The translations under genes were made by a program, and so were the position numbers. From assembly GCA_051962095.1 (NCBI GenBank), contig JBQCCP010000055.1, positions 1 to 12,233 on the forward strand: a stretch of DNA of 12,233 bases, given 5' to 3'. Below the pieces are notes generated by a model. It had not been told where the DNA came from, made no database searches, and was given only the letters and a program-made list of their open reading frames with translations. This document shows, piece after piece, positions 7,268 to 12,233 of this stretch (the first letter of the stretch is position 1; the number at the start of each line of letters is the position of its first letter). The DNA is from 66-474 sp051962095. GTDB lineage: Bacteria; Pseudomonadota; Gammaproteobacteria; Xanthomonadales; Rhodanobacteraceae.

Positions 7268-8632
7268 ATGGTCACGAAACCACGCATCACCCTCATCGGC
7301 GCCGGATTGGTCGGCGCGTTGCTGGCAACGCTGCTGGGCCAGCGCGGGTTCGCGGTGGAAGTGTTTGAGCGCCGGCCCGATCCGCGGGTGCGCGGATTTC
7401 TCGGCGGCCGCTCGATCAATCTCGCGCTGGCCGAGCGCGGCCTGAATGCGCTGCGAAAAGCCGGACTCGCCGACGCGGTCCTGCAACAGGCCGTGATGAT
7501 GCGCGGACGGATGGTGCACGCGCTGGACGGGTCGACCAACCTGCAGCGCTACGGCGTCGACGATTCCGAGGTGATCCGCTCGGTGTCGCGCGGCGGACTC
7601 AACATCCTGCTGCTGGATGCCGCCGAACGCGCGGGCGCGCAACTCCATTTCGATTCGGCGCTCACGGGCGCCGACTTCACAAGCGGCGTCGTCACGCTGG
7701 CCGGCGAGGACGGCGCTATGCGTACGCATCAGGCCGAGCTGTTGCTGGGTTGCGACGGCGCCGGTTCCGCGCTGCGTGCCGCCATGTCGAAGGCCGCCGA
7801 TCTCGGCGAGCGGATCGAGCCGCTGGGGCACGGTTACAAGGAACTGGAAATTCCTGCACCGGCTGGCGGTGGCTTCGCGATCGAACCCCACGCGTTGCAC
7901 ATCTGGCCGCGCGGCCACTACATGTGCATCGCGCTGCCGAACACCGAGGGTAATTTCACCGTCACGCTGTTCCTGCCGAACGAGAGTCCGCATCCGAGTT
8001 TCGCCACCCTGCCGGATGCAGTTTCGGCACGCGCATTCTTCGCGCAGCAGTTTCCCGACGCGCTGGCCTTGATGCCCGCTTTCGACGAAGACTGGACCGC
8101 GCATCCGGTGGGACAACTCGCGACGCTGTACCTCGACCGCTGGCATCTCGACGGTCGCGCGCTGCTGCTGGGCGACGCCGCGCACGCGATCGTGCCGTTC
8201 CACGGCCAGGGCATGAATGCGGGCTTCGAAGATGCCGTGGAACTCTCGGCGCTGCTCGATGCCCAGCCCGGCGATCCCGCGGGCGTGTTCGCCGAATTCA
8301 CGGCGCGGCGCAAGCCGAACGCGGATGCGATCGCGGCGATGTCGCTGGCCAATTACATCGAAATGCGCGACGGCGTGGCCGACCCGCATTACCTCCTGAA
8401 ACGCGACCTGGCAGCCGCCCTGACCGTGCGCGCGCCCACACATTTCAAATCACACTATCGAATGGTCAGCTTCACCTCGTTACCCTATGCCGATTGCCTT
8501 GAACGCGACCGGCGCCAGGACGCACTGATGGAAAACCTGCTTGCAGGCCACGATCAGCTCGAAGGCATCGACCTCGCCGCCGCGGCGGAGCGCGTGCGCA
8601 GTGAACTGCCGCCGCTGCCGGAAGGCGCCTGA
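7268..8632 (+). CDS. kmo: Kynurenine 3-monooxygenase
   Basis: A 454-residue group A FAD monooxygenase that uses NADPH and O2 to hydroxylate L-kynurenine to 3-hydroxykynurenine. The N-terminal GAGLVG dinucleotide-binding motif is at 11-16. GGRSINLAL near 46-54 and SRGGLN at 107-112 are family-typical. The second FAD motif GDAAHAIVPFHGQGMNAG begins at 302 (G302/D303). The C-terminal region carries FKSHYRMVSFTSLPY-like residues, conserved in KMO. The length matches bacterial KMO. The start is the ATG at 7268, four bases after the kynU stop; the in-frame upstream GTG at 7241 lies inside kynU. No Shine-Dalgarno sequence is obvious, consistent with translational coupling to kynU. The gene is intact and almost certainly cotranscribed with kynU. 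Confidence 0.95.
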   Translation: MVTKPRITLIGAGLVGALLATLLGQRGFAVEVFERRPDPRVRGFLGGRSINLALAERGLNALRKAGLADAVLQQAVMMRGRMVHALDGSTNLQRYGVDDSEVIRSVSRGGLNILLLDAAERAGAQLHFDSALTGADFTSGVVTLAGEDGAMRTHQAELLLGCDGAGSALRAAMSKAADLGERIEPLGHGYKELEIPAPAGGGFAIEPHALHIWPRGHYMCIALPNTEGNFTVTLFLPNESPHPSFATLPDAVSARAFFAQQFPDALALMPAFDEDWTAHPVGQLATLYLDRWHLDGRALLLGDAAHAIVPFHGQGMNAGFEDAVELSALLDAQPGDPAGVFAEFTARRKPNADAIAAMSLANYIEMRDGVADPHYLLKRDLAAALTVRAPTHFKSHYRMVSFTSLPYADCLERDRRQDALMENLLAGHDQLEGIDLAAAAERVRSELPPLPEGA

Positions 8633-8636
8633 GCGC

Positions 8637-9053
8637 ATGCCACTGCCCGAATCGATCCGGCGCGCATGGCTCGAAACCGACTACCGCGTGCGACTGCCTT
8701 ATGGCGGATTCGCGAGCATCATGTGCGGCAAGCCGCTGCCGATGCCGCTGCTGGCCATGCTGCGCCACGTCGATGATCCCTGGGGTTACATCACCGCGTG
8801 GAATCCCGCCGGCGTCGCGCTTCCGCTCGCCACCAACAGGATTCGCCAGCGCCGCCTGCGCGACGAATTGAAGGGCGACCGGCTTCGGTTCGTGGGCGGC
8901 ATCGGCGTGGGCCCCAGCAACTGGCGCGAGCCCAGCCTGTTCGTGCCCGGCATGACCTATGCGCAACTCGATGCGATGGCGCGCCGCTTCGGCCAGCTCG
9001 GTGCGGTGCGCGGAATCGGCGCGGGCGCGGCTGAGCTGCACGAGTTGATCTAG
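8637..9053 (+). CDS. DUF3293-domain protein
   Basis: A 138-residue soluble protein with no signal peptide. It shows features I associate with DUF3293: YITAWNP at 51-57, an N67-centred segment followed by an Arg-rich helix, a GGIG then W96/E98/S100 (NWREPSLFV), and a C-terminal FGQLGAV. The biochemical function of the family is not established. The gene starts four bases after the kmo stop, so it looks like the last cistron of the kynurenine cluster. DUF3293 genes occur in many contexts, so a pathway role is not implied. The ATG at 8637 is preferred over in-frame codons inside kmo. A hairpin-rich repeat element begins 16 bp after its TAG stop. Confidence 0.75.
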   Translation: MPLPESIRRAWLETDYRVRLPYGGFASIMCGKPLPMPLLAMLRHVDDPWGYITAWNPAGVALPLATNRIRQRRLRDELKGDRLRFVGGIGVGPSNWREPSLFVPGMTYAQLDAMARRFGQLGAVRGIGAGAAELHELI

Positions 9054-9069
9054 GAAGCTTTGGTTTTGC

Positions 9070-9258
9070 TCGTCATTCCGGGGCTGCCCGCGCTGGTGGC
9101 GGGCAGGACCCGACTGCGTTTGCAGGATTGCAAACGCGAACGCCCGCGGGCGGCGCGCAGCGCGAGCGCCAAGGACGGCGCGAGTCTATCGGTGGGCTTG
9201 TTCACCCGCCGTCAAACCGATTCCGGATTCGGGCCTGCGGCCCGCTCCGGAATGACGA
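9070..9258. repeat. Hairpin-rich intergenic element with 12-bp terminal inverted repeats (REPIN/MITE-like)
   Basis: TCGTCATTCCGG at 9070-9081 is exactly complementary to CCGGAATGACGA at 9247-9258, bounding about 189 bp. Inside are four further symmetric structures. CTGCCCGC/GCGGGCAG (9084-9091 with 9099-9106) has a 7-nt loop. GCGTTTGCA/TGCAAACGC (9116-9124 with 9129-9137) has a 4-nt loop. CGCCCGCGGGCG (9141-9152) is a perfect palindrome. ATTCCGGA/TCCGGAAT (9220-9227 with 9246-9253) encloses a GGGCC/GGCCC inner stem with a 3-nt loop. No gene is credible here; an open frame runs through it only as an upstream extension of ccmA. The layout resembles paired REP sequences or a non-autonomous element. 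It may also act as terminator or mRNA stabiliser for the kynurenine cluster. Its copy number in the genome is unknown. Confidence 0.65.
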
Positions 9259-9292
9259 CGAAAAATGCCGATGACTGCGTGAACCCCCGACG

Positions 9293-9321
9293 TGGACAGC
9301 CCCTCATTGCGCTGGGACAAT
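9293..9321 (+). promoter_or_regulatory. Sigma-70 type promoter for the ccm operon
   Basis: TGGACA (9293-9298) and GACAAT (9316-9321) are separated by exactly 17 bp. The -35 matches 5 of 6 consensus bases and the -10 matches 4 of 6. Transcription would start near 9328, about 8 nt before the ccmA ATG at 9336, leaving almost no leader and no room for a Shine-Dalgarno sequence. It lies just outside the repeat element. Confidence 0.55.
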
Positions 9322-9335
9322 ACGCGGTTGCCCGC

Positions 9336-9974
9336 ATGAACACTTTTTCCGCCCCTGCCGCGCCGCTGCTGTCGGCGCACCGGCTCGCGTTTTCGCGCGA
9401 CGACGAGCCCGTGTTCGGACCACTGGATTTCAGCCTCGGGGCCGGCGAAACCGTGTTGGTCGAAGGCGATAATGGCTCGGGCAAGACCACCCTGCTTCGG
9501 GTCTTGGCCGGCATGTTGCCGGCCGGCGAAGGTGAAATCCGTTTCCAAGGCCAGACCGCTTCGCGCGACAACCGCAACGGCCGCGTGCTGTGGCTGGGGC
9601 ATCGCCCGGGCATGAACGAGGCGCTGAGCGCGCGCGAAAACCTGGTTTTCATGGCCGGCCTGTACGGCACGCGCGCGGACGTGACACCGGCGTCGGCGAT
9701 GGAACGGGTCGGCATCGCCGGTTGGATCGACGAACCGCTGCGAACGCTGTCTGCCGGGCAAAAGAAACGCGTGGGCCTTGCTCGCCTGTTGCTGCTGCCG
9801 GGTGACGTCTGGCTGCTGGACGAGCCCTATGCCAACCTCGACCGCCACGGCATCGAACTGGTGAACGCGCTGATCGCGGAACACTGCGCGCGCGGCGGCG
9901 CGGCACTGGTCACCAGCCACGGCGCGGTGCGTTTCGCCGATCCGACCGCGCGGCATATTCATCTCGTTGCATAA
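9336..9974 (+). CDS. ccmA: Cytochrome c maturation ABC transporter ATP-binding subunit CcmA
   Basis: A 212-residue ABC ATPase, typical CcmA length. Walker A is GDNGSGKTT at 44-52. A Q-loop-region histidine-containing segment (LGHRPGMNEALSARENL, about 96-112) is typical of CcmA. The ABC signature LSAGQKKR is followed by Walker B VWLLDEPYANLD and the switch histidine in VTSHG. CcmAB, with CcmC and CcmD, powers release of heme-loaded CcmE in System I cytochrome c biogenesis. The start is the ATG at 9336; the open frame extends upstream to about 9060, but that stretch is the repeat element and lies before the promoter. No Shine-Dalgarno sequence is visible and a near-leaderless transcript is predicted. 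ccmB follows after 11 bp. Confidence 0.93.
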   Translation: MNTFSAPAAPLLSAHRLAFSRDDEPVFGPLDFSLGAGETVLVEGDNGSGKTTLLRVLAGMLPAGEGEIRFQGQTASRDNRNGRVLWLGHRPGMNEALSARENLVFMAGLYGTRADVTPASAMERVGIAGWIDEPLRTLSAGQKKRVGLARLLLLPGDVWLLDEPYANLDRHGIELVNALIAEHCARGGAALVTSHGAVRFADPTARHIHLVA

Positions 9975-9985
9975 AGCTCCTTGCC

Positions 9986-10729
9986 ATGGTCACCGCCATA
10001 CAGCCCACCGCCGACTCGATGCCTGTCGCGCAAGCAACGCGGTCGCGCACATCCGGCGCGTGGCGCGCGTGCGGCGCGCTGCTGCGCCGCGATTTCGTGC
10101 TGGCGTGGCGGCGTCGCGGTGAACTGTTCCTGCCGCTGCTTTACGCCGTGATCGTGGCGGCGCTGTTTCCGTTCGCGCTCGGGCCCGATCCGGAACTGCT
10201 GGCGCGGATCGCGGGCGGCGTACTGCTGGTGATCGTGGTTCTGGCGATGCTGCCGGCGCTGGAATCGATGTTCCGTACCGACCTCGAGGATGGCACGCTG
10301 GAACAGTGGCTGCTGGCGCCGCAGCCGCTGGCGCTGCTGGCCTTGACCCGCGTCATCGCGCACTGGCTGACCACCGTCCTACCCTTGATCGTCGTGATGC
10401 CGCTGCTGGGCGCCCTTCTGAACCTGCCCGTGAAAGTCCTGCCGGTGCTGATCATGGCTTTGCTGCTGGCGACACCGCTGCTGGCGCTGTTGGGTTCGGT
10501 GCTGTCGGCGCTGGCGGCGGGCGCGCGCCGCTCTGGTATCCTGTTGGCGTTGATGTTGTTGCCATTGGCCGTGCCGGTGGTGATCTTTGCTGCCGGCGCC
10601 GTCGCCGCGGCGCAGTCCGGGATGCCGTACCTCGCCCCATTGACGTGGCTGGCGGCAGCCCTGGTCCTGGCGATCGTGCTGGCGCCGCTCGCGTGCGCGG
10701 CGGCCCTGCGGATCGCAGTCGAAGCGTGA
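9986..10729 (+). CDS. ccmB: Heme exporter permease CcmB
   Basis: A 247-residue membrane protein with about six hydrophobic segments (roughly 48-66, 72-92, 120-145, 150-175, 183-207 and 217-240). It partners CcmA in the CcmABCD complex of the inner membrane. The conserved core starts near residue 26 (WRACGALLRRDF). The GPDPELLARIAGG segment (about 66-78), the FRTDLEDGTLEQWLLAP segment (about 96-112) and RSGILLALMLLPLAVP are family-typical. The N-terminus is about 25 residues longer than E. coli CcmB. An in-frame ATG at 10019 is a possible alternative start, though neither site has a clear ribosome-binding sequence. It is followed by 148 bp of structured non-coding DNA before ccmC, unusual in a tightly packed operon. 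Confidence 0.92.
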   Translation: MVTAIQPTADSMPVAQATRSRTSGAWRACGALLRRDFVLAWRRRGELFLPLLYAVIVAALFPFALGPDPELLARIAGGVLLVIVVLAMLPALESMFRTDLEDGTLEQWLLAPQPLALLALTRVIAHWLTTVLPLIVVMPLLGALLNLPVKVLPVLIMALLLATPLLALLGSVLSALAAGARRSGILLALMLLPLAVPVVIFAAGAVAAAQSGMPYLAPLTWLAAALVLAIVLAPLACAAALRIAVEA

Positions 10730-10763
10730 TGATGACTCTCACCCCACTGCCGCCGAATGCTCT

Positions 10764-10821
10764 CGCCCCCAGTCAAGGGGGCGGCCCAACCGTTGCCTCG
10801 CAATGGTTGGGCGGGGGTTTT
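10764..10821 (+). terminator. Double hairpin with T-run between ccmB and ccmC (terminator or attenuator candidate)
   Basis: Two adjacent stems are visible. CGCCCCC (10764-10770) pairs with GGGGGCG (10777-10783) across a 6-nt loop. The 13-nt arm 10784-10796 (GCCCAACCGTTGC) pairs fully with 10800-10812, counting one G-U wobble, across a CTC loop. GGGGG and TTTT follow at 10813-10821. The second GGGGG (10813-10817) could also pair with the CCCCC of the first stem, giving a competing long-range fold. The T-run is short and separated from the stem by five Gs, so this is not a textbook terminator. It could reduce or regulate read-through into ccmC, or be a degraded intergenic repeat. Confidence 0.45.
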
Positions 10822-10877
10822 GGGAGAATGTCAGTGGAAATGGGGACGCATCGCTAAGCGCCCAGGAATTTCAGAAC

Positions 10878-11663
10878 ATGTCACGCAGCTATGTTCCCCA
10901 TTTCATTCACTGGCTCGGCTCTCCGCCGAACTTCTACCGCTTCGCAGGCACGCTGCGTCCGTGGCTGATGGCGTTCGCGCTGCTCAGCGCGGCCATCGGG
11001 TTGTACGGCGGACTGGTGCTGGCGCCGCCCGATTACCAGCAGGGCGACGCGTACCGGATCATTTTCATCCACGTGCCGAGCGCATGGATGAGCCTGTTCA
11101 TCTACGCCACGATGGCGGTGGCCGGACTGGTCGCGCTGGTGTGGCGCGTAAAGCTGGCGGAAGTGATCGCGATGGAATGCGCGCCGACCGGCGCGGCGTT
11201 CACCTTCATCACGCTCGTGACGGGTTCGCTGTGGGGCAAGCCGATGTGGGGCACGTGGTGGACCTGGGACGCGCGGCTCACGTCCGAACTGGTGCTGCTG
11301 TTCCTGTACCTCGGCGTGATCGGCCTCTACAACGCGTTCGAGGATCGCCGTCGCGGCGCACGCGCGGCTTCGCTGCTGGCGCTGGTCGGCATTGTCAACC
11401 TGCCGATCGTGCACTACTCGGTGCAATGGTGGAACACGCTGCACCAGGGCACCACGGTGAACTTCCTCGATCCCGCGCGATCCTCGATTGCGCCGTCGAT
11501 GCTGTGGCCGTTGCTGGTGATGGCGCTGGCGACGCACCTGTATTTCTTCGCGAGCCTGCTGGGCCGCGCGCGCACCGGCTTGTTGTCGCTGGAAAGCGGC
11601 AAACAATGGGTACGCGCGCTGGTCGGCGGACAACCCGCGCCCACGACGGGGGCACACACCTGA
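10878..11663 (+). CDS. ccmC: Heme-handling membrane protein CcmC
   Basis: A 261-residue HemY/CcmC-family (heme handling protein) membrane protein with about six transmembrane segments. It delivers heme to the chaperone CcmE on the periplasmic face. The tryptophan-rich WWD heme-binding motif is at about 122-135 (W124 to D131, in PMWGTWWTWDARL). H65 in IFIHVPSAW and H189 in WNTLHQG align with the external heme ligands known from E. coli CcmC (H60 and H184). The start is the ATG at 10878, preceded by AGGA at 10864-10867 with 10-bp spacing. An in-frame ATG at 10803 lies inside the hairpin arm and is rejected. The start codon of ccmD follows one base after the stop. Confidence 0.95.
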   Translation: MSRSYVPHFIHWLGSPPNFYRFAGTLRPWLMAFALLSAAIGLYGGLVLAPPDYQQGDAYRIIFIHVPSAWMSLFIYATMAVAGLVALVWRVKLAEVIAMECAPTGAAFTFITLVTGSLWGKPMWGTWWTWDARLTSELVLLFLYLGVIGLYNAFEDRRRGARAASLLALVGIVNLPIVHYSVQWWNTLHQGTTVNFLDPARSSIAPSMLWPLLVMALATHLYFFASLLGRARTGLLSLESGKQWVRALVGGQPAPTTGAHT

Positions 11664-11664
11664 C

Positions 11665-11859
11665 ATGGCGCAGTGGTTTGCAATGGGCGGCTATGCCATC
11701 TACGTGTGGCCCGCGTTCGCGGTGTTCTTCATCGTGCTGGCGTGGGACTGGTTCGCGCCCGCGTTGCGCCGGCGGCGGCTGACGCGCGAACTGCGCGGCA
11801 AACTTGCGCGCGAGCGCACCCGCAACACGCGCGAGGCCCGCGCGGAGGCATCGACATGA
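11665..11859 (+). CDS. ccmD: Small membrane protein CcmD
   Basis: A 64-residue protein with one transmembrane helix (about residues 9-28, GGYAIYVWPAFAVFFIVLAW) and a strongly basic cytoplasmic tail rich in arginine. The GGYAxYVW start of the helix is characteristic of CcmD. CcmD stabilises the CcmABC complex and helps release holo-CcmE. It begins one base after the ccmC stop, and its own stop overlaps the ccmE start (ATGA), so all three are likely translationally coupled. Confidence 0.92.
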   Translation: MAQWFAMGGYAIYVWPAFAVFFIVLAWDWFAPALRRRRLTRELRGKLARERTRNTREARAEAST

Positions 11860-12233
11860 ATCCGGTGCGCAAGCGGCGGCTGATCATCACGCTGCTGGTC
11901 CTCGGCGCGGTCGGCGTCGCGACGGCGCTGTCGGTGTTCGCGCTGCAGCGGAACATGACCTACCTGTATTCGCCTTCCGAAGTCGACGCCGGCAAGGCGC
12001 CGGGTGGCCACGCGTTCCGGCTGGGCGGCATCGTCAAGGAAGGCAGCGTGCATCGCGTGCCCGGCACCCTGACCACCGACTTCGTGATCACAGACCGTTT
12101 CCAGAGCATCCCCGTGACCTACACCGGCATCCTGCCCGACCTGTTCCGCGTCGGACAAAGCACCATCACTACCGGGAAGATGGAGGACGGCAAGTTCGTC
12201 GCGACCCAGGTGCTGGCCAAGCACGACTCCACC
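11856..12233 (+). CDS. ccmE: Periplasmic heme chaperone CcmE, 3'-truncated by the window edge
   Basis: The first 126 residues are visible and the frame is open at the right edge. A basic N-terminus (MNPVRKRR) precedes a single membrane anchor (about 9-29). The periplasmic OB-fold domain follows, with FRLGGIVKEGSV (about 54-65) and TYTGILPDLFRVGQ (about 88-101). The covalent heme-binding histidine is H123 in VLAKHDST. In most family members this is followed by D-E-x-Y; here D-S-T is seen and the next codon, expected to be Tyr, lies outside the window. The start overlaps the ccmD stop as ATGA. CcmE accepts heme from CcmC and passes it to the CcmFH lyase, whose genes would be expected just downstream. 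Confidence 0.93.
   Translation, partial: MNPVRKRRLIITLLVLGAVGVATALSVFALQRNMTYLYSPSEVDAGKAPGGHAFRLGGIVKEGSVHRVPGTLTTDFVITDRFQSIPVTYTGILPDLFRVGQSTITTGKMEDGKFVATQVLAKHDST

Noticed and set aside
5290..7539. 749-codon open frame on the minus strand opposite ACMSD, the secreted protein, kynU and kmo
   Set aside because: It is antisense to several well-identified genes, has no family-like features and is His/Arg/Gln-rich. This is the usual mirror frame in GC-rich DNA.
6983..8443. 486-codon minus-strand open frame opposite kynU and kmo
   Set aside because: It is a shadow of two intact enzymes with skewed composition and no recognisable motif.
9116..9137. 9-bp stem (GCGTTTGCA/TGCAAACGC) as an independent rho-independent terminator
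   Set aside because: It has no T-run on either side and is better explained as part of the larger repeat element.
9060..9335. Upstream extension of the ccmA reading frame
   Set aside because: The stretch is the inverted-repeat element plus the promoter; its translation has no CcmA similarity.
10803..10877. In-frame ATG at 10803 as the ccmC start
   Set aside because: It lies within the 3' arm of the hairpin, would add 25 unrelated residues, and the ATG at 10878 has a Shine-Dalgarno sequence and the family-typical N-terminus.

Overview
The window is GC-rich chromosomal DNA (GC-ending codons throughout). Its gene families suggest a gammaproteobacterium of the Xanthomonadales/Lysobacterales type (Rhodanobacteraceae or Xanthomonadaceae). 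The pointers are a GacA/UvrY-like response regulator, a bacterial kynurenine pathway with 2-amino-3-carboxymuconate-6-semialdehyde decarboxylase (ACMSD), kynureninase and kynurenine 3-monooxygenase, a DUF3293 protein, a System I cytochrome c maturation operon, and -10 boxes placed directly against start codons. The genus is inference; no rRNA or other marker is present.

Layout. (1) 1-367: the C-terminal end of an extremely Pro/Ala-rich protein running in from the left edge. (2) 459-1115, minus strand: an orphan GacA/UvrY-like response regulator, convergent with the Pro-rich gene. (3) 1208-4409: a Cds1-like PLP-dependent cysteine synthase/desulfhydrase family protein followed 19 bp later by a FUSC-family (aromatic acid exporter-like) membrane protein. 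(4) 4418-9053: a tight five-gene kynurenine cluster: ACMSD, a small secreted protein of unknown function, kynureninase, kynurenine 3-monooxygenase, and a DUF3293 protein. (5) 9054-9335: a 282-bp intergenic region holding a roughly 189-bp hairpin-rich element with 12-bp terminal inverted repeats, then a good sigma-70 type promoter. (6) 9336 to the right edge: ccmA, ccmB, a hairpin-rich 148-bp gap, ccmC, ccmD and a 3'-truncated ccmE.

How the parts work together. KMO converts kynurenine to 3-hydroxykynurenine and KynU converts that to 3-hydroxyanthranilate. A 3-hydroxyanthranilate dioxygenase, not in this window, would produce ACMS, which ACMSD decarboxylates, pulling carbon away from quinolinate/NAD synthesis toward 2-aminomuconate and central metabolism. 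The ccm operon builds the heme export and heme chaperone machinery (CcmABCDE) for periplasmic c-type cytochromes.

The most unusual points are three. The -10 box of the kynurenine cluster overlaps the stop codon of the upstream FUSC gene, is bracketed by an 8-bp perfect inverted repeat, and lies so close to the ATG that the mRNA is probably leaderless. A secreted protein of unknown function is translationally coupled (ATGA) to ACMSD inside a cytosolic catabolic operon. Two structured non-coding regions lie at the ccm operon, one before ccmA and one between ccmB and ccmC. I saw no CRISPR array, tRNA, rRNA, insertion sequence, prophage or defence system; most of the window is ordinary housekeeping and catabolic DNA.
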